This document shows positions 18,651 to 28,572 of a DNA stretch of 51,120 bases, piece after piece. Position 1 is the first letter of the stretch. Each line of letters starts with the position of its first letter. The stretch is from a bacterium (GTDB lineage: Bacteria > Patescibacteriota > Patescibacteriia > UBA9934 > GWF2-40-263): assembly GCA_020057555.1 (NCBI GenBank), contig JAGVFR010000015.1, forward strand, positions 1 through 51,120, read 5' to 3'. A model generated the notes under the pieces. That model made no database searches, was not told the origin of the DNA, and worked only from the letters and a program-made list of their open reading frames with translations. A program made the position numbers and the translations under genes.

Positions 18651-19430
18651 ATGTCACTCGTTAAAACATCTGAAGAAATTGAAAAGATGCGTTTAGGAGG
18701 ACAACTGCTTTCTCGCGCGCTCAAAGCTGTTATTGATGTTATTGTTCCAGGAGTGAATTTGAAAGATTTAGATGTGATTGCGGAAAGAGTTATTCGCGAT
18801 GGTGGAGGGGAACCGTCATTCAAAGGATACAAATCACATAAAGATGAAACGCCGTTTCCAAGCACACTTTGTCTTTCTGTGAATGAAGAAGTTGTGCATG
18901 GATGTGGAAATCGTGATCGCATTTTGAAAGAAGGCGATATTGTTGGAATTGATGTTGGATGTTGGTTTCAGGGATTGTGTACTGACATGGCCGTGACAGT
19001 TCCAGTCGGCAAAGTTTTACCAGAAGCAACCAAACTTATGGAAGTTACAAAAGGCGCGCTTTTTGCAGGTGTTTGCGCCGCTCGTGTTGGCGGATCAATT
19101 AAAGACATCAGCGCCGCTATTGAAAACTTTGTAAAGCCTCATGGATACGGAATTGTTCGAGCGCTTGTTGGACACGGAGTTGGACATGCAATTCACGAAG
19201 CGCCTCATGTTCCGAATTTTGCTTCAGCGCAGTATCCTGATGTTAAAATTGTAGATGGAATGTGTATCGCGCTTGAACCAATGTTTGGGCTTGGTGGAAG
19301 TTCGGAAGTCGAAACAGCTAAAGACGGTTTTAGCATTGTCATGAAAGACAAATCGCTTGGGAGTCATTTTGAAGTGACAATCGCTGTAACAAGAAACGGA
19401 GTAGAAGTTTTAACTCCACTGCCTGTATGA
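18651..19430 (+). CDS. map: Methionine aminopeptidase type I
   Basis: STLCLSVNEEVVHGCG, GHGVGHAIHEAPHVPN. Confidence 0.97.
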   Translation: MSLVKTSEEIEKMRLGGQLLSRALKAVIDVIVPGVNLKDLDVIAERVIRDGGGEPSFKGYKSHKDETPFPSTLCLSVNEEVVHGCGNRDRILKEGDIVGIDVGCWFQGLCTDMAVTVPVGKVLPEATKLMEVTKGALFAGVCAARVGGSIKDISAAIENFVKPHGYGIVRALVGHGVGHAIHEAPHVPNFASAQYPDVKIVDGMCIALEPMFGLGGSSEVETAKDGFSIVMKDKSLGSHFEVTIAVTRNGVEVLTPLPV

Positions 19431-19819
19431 GAATTTTAGGCATTGATTACGGTGATAAAAAAATAGGCCTGGCTTTTGGAGACAGTGACGCGCGCGTTGC
19501 TGTTCCTCTTGATGTTGTTCCAAACGTAGGTACAGAGACGATCCGAATTTTTGCACAGCGAGTGAACACGGAAGATATTGATGTGATAGTTGTCGGAGTT
19601 CCGCTTTCAACAGGCAGTCATCATAGTGAAGAACAACTCAAAAAAACTCGTAAGTTTATTCGCGCGCTCGAGGACGCGGTTTCAATTCCTGTTGTTGAAG
19701 AAGACGAGTCGTATACAACATCAGAAAGTATTCGTTTACAAAAAGAAGAAGGGTCAAAAGCGCAAGAAGACGCTCTTTCGGCAATGCTGATTGTGCAGAG
19801 CTATTTTGAAAAAATATAA
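19427..19819 (+). CDS. ruvX: Putative Holliday junction resolvase (YqgF/RuvX)
   Basis: MRILGIDYGDKKIGLAFGDSDARVAVPLDVV. Confidence 0.93.
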   Translation: MRILGIDYGDKKIGLAFGDSDARVAVPLDVVPNVGTETIRIFAQRVNTEDIDVIVVGVPLSTGSHHSEEQLKKTRKFIRALEDAVSIPVVEEDESYTTSESIRLQKEEGSKAQEDALSAMLIVQSYFEKI

Positions 19820-19851
19820 ACAATCACATTCACCTGTAGTTTGTTACAGTA

Positions 19852-19924
19852 GAGACAGACGGGACTCCTTTTTCTTGGCCTTTATACAGAACCAACGGCA
19901 GAAAAAGTGTCCCGTAACTGTCTC
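19852..19924 (+). ncRNA. Candidate structured RNA upstream of recO
   Basis: GAGACAGACGGGAC pairs with GTCCCGT(aa)CTGTCTC (14 bp, 2-nt bulge), then CTTTTTCT/AGAAAAAG (8 bp). Confidence 0.5.
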
Positions 19925-20087
19925 TTGTGGACCTAAAGTAGTTAGCTGATTGGCTTGAGGCTAAAGAGAGAGGCTTAAATGAATGTCAAATGTTTTATCG
20001 TCAAATTAGATCGTTTGTCTCCTTGTAGTAGCAGTTGTGCTATGTCGTAGGGAGTCGATGAGGAGTATTGGTAACGATAAAGATTTT

Positions 20088-20861
20088 ATGAGCACACTTT
20101 ATTCAACAACCGCCATTATTCTCTCGCGACGTGACTTCAGAGAAAGTGACAGATGGTATACGGCATTGACTCCGGAATACGGTAAGATCGAATTTGTCGC
20201 GCGAGGCGGGCATAAGTCGCTCGCGAAATTAACTCCACATCTTGAGATGATCGCTGAAGTTGAACTTTTGCTTGTGCATGGGCGGCAATATCAGATCATA
20301 GCTGGAGTTGAACGCCATCACTCGTTTTTTGGTTTACACGAACATCTAAACCAGCTCACACTTGCTCACAACGCGCTTCATCTTGTTGATGTTGCGACAA
20401 AACCAATGGAGCGCGATCCTGTTTTGTATGAACTCTTGCAAGATTGGCTAGAATTTCTTTGCGCAACAGAATCCATTAGCAATGAACGCGCTGGTTTTTT
20501 GCTTGGTTCTTTCATGCTCAAACTTATGGATGTTTGTGGTTATCGTCCGGAACTTAAACTATGTTTGTCGTGTCACAAATTGATAGAACCGCAGAATTAT
20601 CATTGGCACGCATTGCGAGGCGGAGTTGTTTGTCATTCGTGTTCACTCGCAAATCAACAAGCTTGGTTTTCCGCCCGATCGATTTCAGACGATACACTAA
20701 AGCTTATTCGATTCGCGCTTCGCGAGCCGTTTTCGTCTCAAACTCGGCCACATTTGAAAGGGGAACACATTGAAAGTTTTCATGAAGTATTGGAATCATT
20801 TATAATCTCTCATTTTCCAATAATTCCATCAGTTTCTTTAAGAACAGCTTGCGCGGTATAG
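20088..20861 (+). CDS. recO: DNA repair protein RecO
   Basis: MSTLYSTTAIILSRRDFRESDRWYTALTPEYGKIEFVARGGHK; CLSCH...CHSC zinc site. Start at 20088 preferred over the 20037 ORF start. Confidence 0.9.
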   Translation: MSTLYSTTAIILSRRDFRESDRWYTALTPEYGKIEFVARGGHKSLAKLTPHLEMIAEVELLLVHGRQYQIIAGVERHHSFFGLHEHLNQLTLAHNALHLVDVATKPMERDPVLYELLQDWLEFLCATESISNERAGFLLGSFMLKLMDVCGYRPELKLCLSCHKLIEPQNYHWHALRGGVVCHSCSLANQQAWFSARSISDDTLKLIRFALREPFSSQTRPHLKGEHIESFHEVLESFIISHFPIIPSVSLRTACAV

Positions 20862-20903
20862 AACTTGCGCTTGAGGCTCTTTTTAGGCTAAACTTTGGTG
20901 TAC

Positions 20904-22199
20904 ATGGCATTTATCAAAGACATTGGTGTGTATCTTGGGGAAGAGGTTGAACTCAAGGGTTGGGCATATAATTTCCGTTCAAGCGGAAAAATTTTCTTTT
21001 TGCAGTTGCGCGACGGTTCTGGCCGCGTTCAAGTTGTTTATTCAAACGCAAGCATACCGGAAGATCAGTGGAATGCTTTACAAACACTCCGTATTGAGTC
21101 TTCCGTTGTTGTTCATGGAAAAGTAAAAGAAGATTCTCGTTCACCGAGTGGATTTGAACTTGATGGTGTTTCGTTTGAGATCGTTCAGTTGGCAGGGGAA
21201 GAGTATCCAATCAGCAAAAAAGAACATGGTCCGGATTTTTTGTTAGACGAGAGACACTTGTGGTTGCGAAGTGAGCGACAATGGGCGATTTTGCGAGTGC
21301 GCGATCGCATTATCACTTCAACTTATGAATGGATGCATGAAAATGGATTTGTAAAATTTGATACTCCAATTTTGACGCCAACTTCGTGTGAAGGAACAAC
21401 AGAACTTTTTGAAATGGATTATTTTGATGATGGAGTCAAAGCTTATCTTGCTCAATCGGGTCAGCTTTATTTGGAGGCTGGAATTATGTCGCTTGGACGA
21501 GCTTTTGATTTTGGTCCTGTGTTTCGAGCTGAAAAATCAAAGACACGACGACATCTAACAGAATTTTGGATGATGGATGCTGAGGCCGCGTTTGTTGAAC
21601 ATGATGAGAATATGAAAATTCAGGAAGAACTTATTGTCCGAATTGTAAAAGATGTTTTGGAAAAAAATTCATCTGAATTAAAAGTTCTAGAACGCGACAT
21701 TGAACCACTTAAAAAAGTTTTAGCACCATTTGTTCGTCTTACACATGTTCAAGCTATTGAAAAGTTGCGTGGACTTGGTTCTGATATTGGAGATCGAGCG
21801 GATTTAGGAGCGGATGACGAAACACTTCTCACTCAACAATTTGATCGTCCGATTTTTATTGAAAAATATCCTGCTGAAGTAAAAGCGTTTTACATGAAGC
21901 GCGATCCAAACGCTCCAAACCTCGTGCTTAATAATGACTTGCTGGCGCCAGAGGGATATGGAGAAATAATCGGAGGCTCGCAACGCGAAGATGATTTGGA
22001 TACATTGCTCCAGCGAATGAAGGAGCATAATCTTCCGCTGGAGCCGTTTGAGTGGTATGTAGACTTGCGCCGTTTTGGCTCGGTCCCACATTCTGGATTT
22101 GGATTTGGACTCGAACGTATTGTGGGATGGATTTGCGGATTACATCACGTTCGTGAGACGATTCCTTTCCCAAGAATGATAAATAGGTTAAAACCGTAA
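20904..22199 (+). CDS. asnS: Asparaginyl-tRNA synthetase
   Basis: Class II motifs; PTSCEGTTELFEMDYF, C-terminus GFGLERIVGWICGLHHVRETIPFPRMINRLKP. Confidence 0.92.
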   Translation: MAFIKDIGVYLGEEVELKGWAYNFRSSGKIFFLQLRDGSGRVQVVYSNASIPEDQWNALQTLRIESSVVVHGKVKEDSRSPSGFELDGVSFEIVQLAGEEYPISKKEHGPDFLLDERHLWLRSERQWAILRVRDRIITSTYEWMHENGFVKFDTPILTPTSCEGTTELFEMDYFDDGVKAYLAQSGQLYLEAGIMSLGRAFDFGPVFRAEKSKTRRHLTEFWMMDAEAAFVEHDENMKIQEELIVRIVKDVLEKNSSELKVLERDIEPLKKVLAPFVRLTHVQAIEKLRGLGSDIGDRADLGADDETLLTQQFDRPIFIEKYPAEVKAFYMKRDPNAPNLVLNNDLLAPEGYGEIIGGSQREDDLDTLLQRMKEHNLPLEPFEWYVDLRRFGSVPHSGFGFGLERIVGWICGLHHVRETIPFPRMINRLKP

Positions 22200-22201
22200 A
22201 T

Positions 22202-23608
22202 ATGCCCCGCATTACAATTTCCCAAACACCAACTCTTCTTAAACAGACCGTTTTGTTAAACGGTTGGGTTCATCGAATTCGTCGAATGGGAGACAAGCTT
22301 GTTTTCATTGATTTACGCGACGAAAGCGGACTTGTACAACTTGTCTGTTATAAACCAGACTTGGACGAAGTAACAATGCAAAAGGTTGATGAATTAAAAC
22401 CTGAATATGTAATTTCGGTAGAAGGCATTGTAAACGCGCGAAGTGAAAAGCAAAGCAATCCTGAAATGCTCACTGGACGAATTGAAATTGGAATTAAAAA
22501 TGTTTCGATTCTCAATCGCGCGAACACATCTCCATTTCCGATCGATCAAGATTCAATCAAAGTTGATGAGCAACTGCGTTTGAAATATCGTTATCTTGAT
22601 TTGCGAACTGAACGATTACAGAAAAACATTCGTCTGCGAAGCGCGTGGGTTCAGGCTTGTAGAGAATTTTTATTTGATCAAAAGTTTGTTGAAATTGAAA
22701 CGCCGCTTCTTACAAAAGCCACACCTGAAGGATCGCGAGATTTTGTTGTTCCGTCGCGTTTGCAACCGGGGAATTTTTTCGCGCTTCCACAAAGTCCGCA
22801 ACAATACAAACAACTTTTGATGACTGCTGGTTTTGAAAGATATTTTCAAACTGCCCGAGCTTTACGTGATGAAGATCCTCGCGCGGATCGCGGATTTGAA
22901 CACACACAAGTTGATATTGAAATGAGTTTTGTTGAAAGAGAAGATGTTATGCAGACGGTTGAAGCAATGGTAATTCAGTCTGCGGAAAAATTAGGATTTA
23001 CAATTAAAGAGAAACCCTTTCCACGAATTAGTTATCGCGACGCAATGCAAAAGTATGGTGCTGATAAATTTGATTTGCGAACGCAGGAAGAAAAAGATAC
23101 CGGCGTTCTTGCGTACGCATGGGTGATTGATTTTCCATTTTTCGAAATGGATGTGAAAACAGGACATTGGACATTCACTCACAATCCGTTCTCACAACCA
23201 TTGCCTGAATTTCGAGAGGATCACCTTGCCGGAAAAAATATTGGCAACATTTTAACTTCGCAATATGATCTTGTGTGCAACGGATATGAGTCTGGCGGTG
23301 GAAGTATCCGCGCGCACGAGTCAGAAGTTTTGTCAGCAACATATAAAATCATGGGATATTCTGAAGAAGAAATAAAAGATTCTGTTGGACACATGCTCGA
23401 GGCGTTTCGATTTGGTGCGCCTCCGCATGGTGGAATCGCGCTTGGAGTTGAACGTAATCTTATGAATTTAACAGGGGAAACTGCTTTGCGAGAAGTTGTT
23501 GCATTCCCAATGACAAGTTCTGGAAACACATCTGTTATGGACGCACCATCGCCTTTAGACGCGCAAACACTTCAGGAATTAAGGATCTCGATAAAAAAAT
23601 CAAAATGA
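22202..23608 (+). CDS. aspS: Aspartyl-tRNA synthetase, bacterial-type but short (GAD insertion not seen)
   Basis: LLNGWVHRIRRMGDKLVFIDLRD, RDEDPRADRGFEHTQVDIEMSF, GGIALGVERNLMNLTG; 468 aa. Confidence 0.93.
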   Translation: MPRITISQTPTLLKQTVLLNGWVHRIRRMGDKLVFIDLRDESGLVQLVCYKPDLDEVTMQKVDELKPEYVISVEGIVNARSEKQSNPEMLTGRIEIGIKNVSILNRANTSPFPIDQDSIKVDEQLRLKYRYLDLRTERLQKNIRLRSAWVQACREFLFDQKFVEIETPLLTKATPEGSRDFVVPSRLQPGNFFALPQSPQQYKQLLMTAGFERYFQTARALRDEDPRADRGFEHTQVDIEMSFVEREDVMQTVEAMVIQSAEKLGFTIKEKPFPRISYRDAMQKYGADKFDLRTQEEKDTGVLAYAWVIDFPFFEMDVKTGHWTFTHNPFSQPLPEFREDHLAGKNIGNILTSQYDLVCNGYESGGGSIRAHESEVLSATYKIMGYSEEEIKDSVGHMLEAFRFGAPPHGGIALGVERNLMNLTGETALREVVAFPMTSSGNTSVMDAPSPLDAQTLQELRISIKKSK

Positions 23609-24303
23609 GTTTTCAAGTTGAACTCGACAAATACAAAGGCCCGCTTCAGCTTTTACTTGAACTTATTGAAAAGCAGGAGCTTCCAATAACTGACGTTTCA
23701 CTTGCAAAAGTTACAGACGATTATTTGGTTTATGTTAATGAAAATGAGCCTTCTATTGGGGAATTGGCAGATTTTCTCGTGATTGCAACGCGCCTTCTTT
23801 TGATAAAATCTCGGGAGTTGTTGCCAGATGAACAAATTGATGAAGAAGAAACAAAAACATCTTTGGCCGCGCAACTTCAACTTTACAAACTATTTGCAGA
23901 AGCCGCAGAGCTCATTGATGCTCAACATCAAAATATAAAAAAATCATTTTCGCGTGCACAAGCGAACGTTGTAAAGCTTGATCAGTTTGTTTTGCCAGAA
24001 GGAATGACAGTATCGAATTTGGAAACAGCTTTTTCTTCTTTAATGAAGCGTCTTGAACCATTTTTTAGAATCAAACAGGCGACTCTTGAGCGAGTGGCAT
24101 CTGTGAAAGAACGTTTGAAAGAAATTCATCACGCGCTTTTGTCTCGCGGCCGTATGACATTTCGAGATTTGATTTCTGGTGGGCGTTCAAAAATAGATAT
24201 TGTAGTCAGTTTTTTAGCTTTACTTGAATTGGTTAAACAACAAAGCATTCATGCGATTCAATCAAGTCCATTTGAGGATATTGAAGTAAAAAGAATAGAT
24301 TAG
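23605..24303 (+). CDS. scpA: Segregation and condensation protein A
   Basis: YKGPLQLLLELIEKQELPITDVSLAKVTDDYL. Confidence 0.93.
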   Translation: MSFQVELDKYKGPLQLLLELIEKQELPITDVSLAKVTDDYLVYVNENEPSIGELADFLVIATRLLLIKSRELLPDEQIDEEETKTSLAAQLQLYKLFAEAAELIDAQHQNIKKSFSRAQANVVKLDQFVLPEGMTVSNLETAFSSLMKRLEPFFRIKQATLERVASVKERLKEIHHALLSRGRMTFRDLISGGRSKIDIVVSFLALLELVKQQSIHAIQSSPFEDIEVKRID

Positions 24304-24308
24304 ACATT

Positions 24309-24860
24309 ATGCTAACGACAAAACTCGAAGCGATTTTATTCGCAATAGCAAAACCAATCGCTATCACACAACTTGCTAAACAACTTAATGTTTCGCTTGA
24401 AGTTGTTCGTGAAGCAATTGATGAAATTAAAAATCGTTTTGATAAACCAGAATCTGGGATTCATTTGATTGAACTTGATGGAAAGATTCAATTTGTTTCA
24501 AATCCTGATTTTGGAGAAGACGTTTCTGCTTTTTTAAAAAAGGAAGCAAGCGGTCCGCTCACTCGTCCTTCATTAGAGACTCTCGCTGTTATCGCGTATC
24601 GTGGTCCAGTTACAAAACCTGAAATTGAACAAATCCGCGGAGTGAATTGCGCTATTATTTTGCGAAATCTTTTGATTCGCGGACTGGTTGAAGAAAGGGA
24701 AGACACAACTCGTTTGCAAAACGTTTACGCAGTGTCAGTGGATTTTTTAAGAGAACTCGGACTTCACAATTTAGATGAGTTACCAAAGTATCCTGATTTT
24801 CACGATAATGAAAAAATTCAACAATTACTTTCAGAAGTTGGGAACGAACCTCAAGTATGA
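24309..24860 (+). CDS. scpB: Segregation and condensation protein B
   Basis: LTRPSLETLAVIAYRGPVTKPEIEQIRGV. Confidence 0.95.
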   Translation: MLTTKLEAILFAIAKPIAITQLAKQLNVSLEVVREAIDEIKNRFDKPESGIHLIELDGKIQFVSNPDFGEDVSAFLKKEASGPLTRPSLETLAVIAYRGPVTKPEIEQIRGVNCAIILRNLLIRGLVEEREDTTRLQNVYAVSVDFLRELGLHNLDELPKYPDFHDNEKIQQLLSEVGNEPQV

Positions 24861-25795
24861 TATTCAAATTGTTCACACAGATATTTCTAGCCTCAACTCT
24901 TTTACAATTGTTTCCTGTTGACGCGCGAGATCTTGAACAAGCCACAACTCTTTCGACTTATTCCGTCTTTGACATTCCAATTTCACAAAATAGTTCTGTA
25001 CTTGAAAACATGCCAGTAAAAAAAGATCCTTCGCGTCTTGGAATTATAACAACAGCAGTGAGCGCTTTGGTGATGGATCGAAAATCCGGCGCGATTTTGT
25101 TTGAAAAAAATCGGCAAACTCCTCGAGCGATTGGAAGTATCACGAAACTCATGACGGCTTATGTTTTTTTACAGACAAATCCTGATTTGAACGAAAAAGT
25201 TTCTTTACTTCAAACCGATGTGCGTTTAGGGGGCATCCAACACATTCCAATTACTGAAGAAATTACAATTCAAGATTTACTTTATGCAAGTTTAGTCAGT
25301 TCAGACAATTCAGCAACTTCTTCTCTTGTTCGGCTTTCTGGAATGTCAGAAGGAGATTTTGTCGCAAAGATGAATGAAACAGCGGCCGCAATCGGAATGC
25401 AACAAACACAATTTGTTGATCCAGCAGGCTTGTCATCAAAAAATACTTCCATTGTCACGGACATTGCTCGTTTGCTTGATGAGGCCGCGAAAATAGAAAC
25501 AATTCGCAACGCGACACAGCAATCAACGCATGTTGTCAGTAGTTTGTCCGGTAAGATGTTTTTACTCGAATCAACAGACGATCTACTCGCGAGTTTTATG
25601 AATAAGGATCCTTATAAGATTGTTACCGCCAAAACAGGATTCTTGCCAGAAGCAGGATATTGTCTTGCAACATTATTTTCTCGAAACGACAAAGATGAAA
25701 TCCTAGTTGTTGTTCTTGGATCAGATTCAGACACAGGACGTTTTCAAGACGTTAAATCTTTAGCAGCTTGGGTTTACGATGCTTATGAGTGGTGA
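24857..25795 (+). CDS. D-alanyl-D-alanine carboxypeptidase (PBP5-like)
   Basis: Signal peptide; SxxK (SITK), SDN, KTG motifs. Confidence 0.9.
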   Translation: MIFKLFTQIFLASTLLQLFPVDARDLEQATTLSTYSVFDIPISQNSSVLENMPVKKDPSRLGIITTAVSALVMDRKSGAILFEKNRQTPRAIGSITKLMTAYVFLQTNPDLNEKVSLLQTDVRLGGIQHIPITEEITIQDLLYASLVSSDNSATSSLVRLSGMSEGDFVAKMNETAAAIGMQQTQFVDPAGLSSKNTSIVTDIARLLDEAAKIETIRNATQQSTHVVSSLSGKMFLLESTDDLLASFMNKDPYKIVTAKTGFLPEAGYCLATLFSRNDKDEILVVVLGSDSDTGRFQDVKSLAAWVYDAYEW

Positions 25796-26243
25796 ATGGC
25801 AAATTGTTTTGATGTCAGCACTTCCTGTGAGTGAATTGCGCGTCGCGCTTCCGGTCGCGATCTTGCAATATAATTTCGCTCCTCTTTATGCACTTTTTTT
25901 ATCAGTAATCGGCAACCTTCTTCCTATTGCCATAATCTTTTTTTTCTTTCCTCCGCTTTTGCGTTTCGCTGAAAAACATATTCCAGCTTTGCATCGCGTA
26001 ATGGATAATTATCTTCGTTCACTTGAACGTAAACATCAAAGTAAATATCACAAATACGGCGCGTTTTTCCTTTTTTTATTTGTTGCTGTACCGTTTCCTG
26101 GTACTGGCGCGTGGACTGGGAGCGTTCTTGCTGTGTTGTTTGGAGTTAAACCAAAAGCGAGCATCCCAGCAATCGCAGGCGGAGTAATTGCCGCTGGTTT
26201 AATTGTTTTGATTTTAACGCTTGGCTATGCGAATCTTTATTGA
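25779..26243 (+). CDS. Small multidrug export family membrane protein
   Basis: ALPVSELRVALPVAI ... VPFPGTGAWTGSVLAVLFG. Confidence 0.7.
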   Translation: MLMSGEWQIVLMSALPVSELRVALPVAILQYNFAPLYALFLSVIGNLLPIAIIFFFFPPLLRFAEKHIPALHRVMDNYLRSLERKHQSKYHKYGAFFLFLFVAVPFPGTGAWTGSVLAVLFGVKPKASIPAIAGGVIAAGLIVLILTLGYANLY

Positions 26244-27360
26244 TGGTACAACTCTTTGCGGAGCAGATGGTTCAACAGGAGCCGGAATTGAACATTACAC
26301 ATGGGCGCTTGTTCATGAACTTTTGCGTCAAAATGAACTTGAAGATCAGATAACTTTGTTTGTTCCTTCTCAAATATCAAAACACAAACAAGCGGAACTT
26401 CTTCGCGGTGCAAAAAATGTTCGAATTATTAAAGCTTTGTTACCGCGCATTCCTTTTATTGGCCGTCATATTTTTTTACCTCTTCGCGCGCTTCTATTGC
26501 GAACTGATGTTTTCTTTTCTCCTTTTGGTCAGCTTCCATTTTTGTGGCGAGGAAAAAGCGTTATCACAATTCATGATGTTTTAATTTATGATCATCCAGA
26601 ATGGTTTTCGGATGAGATGACAGATTCAATTTCAACACGCTTCATTGTTCCTTGGTCAATAGCAAAAGCAAGTTTGATAATTTGTGTTTCAAAATGGACG
26701 GAACAACGATTGCATGCGAATTTTCCAGACGCGAGAAATAAAACATGTGTAATCCCAGAGGGAGTTGAACTTGGATCGCATAAAGAAGTTGAGCATGAAG
26801 GTCGGTTTCCTTTTGATCGCGATTATGTGTTAATGCTTGGCACGATCGAACCGCGAAAAAATTTACAAAATGCGTTTACGGCTTTTGAACATTTTCTCGC
26901 AACACATCCTGAACAACAACACAGTGTACGCTTAATTGTTGCTGGAAAATTTGGTTGGAAAGCGCAAGAGATCATTCAGTATGTTCAATCTCAAGACTCG
27001 ATTCATTTTTTAGGTCCTGTTACTGAAGAAGAGAAATGGTATTTATTGAGTCGCGCAACATGTCTTTTATTTCCATCGCTTGAGGAAGGTTTTGGATTGC
27101 CAATTCTTGAGGCAATGAGTGTTGGAACACCTGTAATTACGACGCGTCAAGGCGCACTCGAAGAAGTCGGCGGGGACGTGGTAATCTATTGTGATCCTGA
27201 AGATACTGACGAAATGTCGTTTGCCATCGCACAATGCGTTTTGGTTCCGGAGGGTGTACAGTATTTGCGTGAAGAAGGTTATCGCAGAGCTGTTCAGTTT
27301 TCCTGGGGAAGAGCGGCATCAGCAACGCTGGAACTGTTTCATTCCATTACTCATACCTAA
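26227..27360 (+). CDS. Glycosyltransferase (GT4-type)
   Basis: GTIEPRKN, FPSLEEGFGLPILEAMSVGTPVITT. Confidence 0.88.
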   Translation: MRIFIDGTTLCGADGSTGAGIEHYTWALVHELLRQNELEDQITLFVPSQISKHKQAELLRGAKNVRIIKALLPRIPFIGRHIFLPLRALLLRTDVFFSPFGQLPFLWRGKSVITIHDVLIYDHPEWFSDEMTDSISTRFIVPWSIAKASLIICVSKWTEQRLHANFPDARNKTCVIPEGVELGSHKEVEHEGRFPFDRDYVLMLGTIEPRKNLQNAFTAFEHFLATHPEQQHSVRLIVAGKFGWKAQEIIQYVQSQDSIHFLGPVTEEEKWYLLSRATCLLFPSLEEGFGLPILEAMSVGTPVITTRQGALEEVGGDVVIYCDPEDTDEMSFAIAQCVLVPEGVQYLREEGYRRAVQFSWGRAASATLELFHSITHT

Positions 27361-27378
27361 CATCAAACACCTAAAACT

Positions 27379-28020
27379 ATGTTTTCAAATACAATTTGGC
27401 GTTCTGTATTACAGTATAATGTGAATTGGGTTGTGAAAATATTGATCATTTCTGATTTAATTATTTGGTCAGCAGGGCAACTGTTCACTCCAGTGTTTGC
27501 GCTTTTTATTGAAGATCATCTTTCAAACGACCCTATACAGGTAGTAGGAACTGCAGTAGCTATTTATCTCATTACTCGTTCTATTTGTGAAATTCCTGTC
27601 GGTATTTTTGTTGATCGAACACACTCTGAAAAAGACGACCTTGTCACTGCTGTGATAGGCACTGTAATCATGGCGATCGCATATTTTTTGTACACAACCA
27701 TTGGAGAAGTCTGGCAACTTTATCTTTTACAAGTATTGCTAGGATTTGGAACAGCCGTTGCTTTTCCTGGATGGTATTCCATGTTTACGCGACACATTGA
27801 TAAAACAAAAGAGGCTTTTTCATGGAGCCTCTATGACGTTTCGCTTGGTGCTGGAATGGCAGTTGCGGCTGCTCTTGGAAGTATAATCGCAAGTCAATTT
27901 GGATTTCAAATTTTGTTTTACATCGCTTCAGCAATGACACTTTTAGGTGCAATTACTTTGTGTACTGTAAAAGGACAAATTTTTAGATCGCACCACCATC
28001 ACTCTCCAAAGGTATTATAA
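27379..28020 (+). CDS. Half-size MFS-type transporter
   Basis: About 6 TM segments; EIPVGIFVDRTHSEKDDLV MFS signature-like loop; 213 aa. Confidence 0.65.
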   Translation: MFSNTIWRSVLQYNVNWVVKILIISDLIIWSAGQLFTPVFALFIEDHLSNDPIQVVGTAVAIYLITRSICEIPVGIFVDRTHSEKDDLVTAVIGTVIMAIAYFLYTTIGEVWQLYLLQVLLGFGTAVAFPGWYSMFTRHIDKTKEAFSWSLYDVSLGAGMAVAAALGSIIASQFGFQILFYIASAMTLLGAITLCTVKGQIFRSHHHHSPKVL

Positions 28021-28557
28021 TTTTGTTTGAAGATAAGCGATAAGAACAATTTGTGCCATGATCGCGTAGTAAAGTGGCACATCGCCTTTTCGTTGAACAA
28101 AAAAGTCATGAAAGAAAAAATGAAAGCGAATAAACCATCGAAGGAATGGAGCTTTTGTAACTTCAAATAAACCAACAATGAGGTCTGGAAGAACTCCCCC
28201 GACAATACCCCAACTGAAAGTTCTGACTGATTCAATGTCGCGTGTGTTTGCAATGATGAGTACAAAGAAAAGCGCGACGATCGCATCAATCACAACATAA
28301 GCTACTGCTCGCTTTCTTTTGCGTTTGTGAATACGAAAATTATCAGATAGGCCAGTGTCGCCGTGCGGGATCATGTCAACGATGAAATGAGAGATGAAAC
28401 CAAAAATAAATGCCCAAAGAGGATTCCCGACCGCATGACCTATAACTGCACCAATTGTCGCATGAGTTGTTAGTGTCACAATGACAAGTAAGATACCACA
28501 TTTGTTCAATTTTGTGAAACGTGTTAAAAGGAAAAAGGTCAAGTTCCTTCCAACCAA
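28015..28557 (-). CDS. Hypothetical integral membrane protein (metal-dependent hydrolase-like)
   Basis: THATIGAVIGHAVGNPLWAFIFGFISHFIVDMIPHGD. Confidence 0.55.
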   Translation of the reverse strand: MVGRNLTFFLLTRFTKLNKCGILLVIVTLTTHATIGAVIGHAVGNPLWAFIFGFISHFIVDMIPHGDTGLSDNFRIHKRKRKRAVAYVVIDAIVALFFVLIIANTRDIESVRTFSWGIVGGVLPDLIVGLFEVTKAPFLRWFIRFHFFFHDFFVQRKGDVPLYYAIMAQIVLIAYLQTKL

Positions 28558-28572
28558 AGATTGAGGTGAAAT

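Noticed and set aside
20037-20087. Upstream recO start (MLCRRESMRSIGNDKDF...)
   Set aside because: RecO homology begins at MSTLYSTTAIILSRRDF; the extension looks non-conserved and overlaps spacer sequence.
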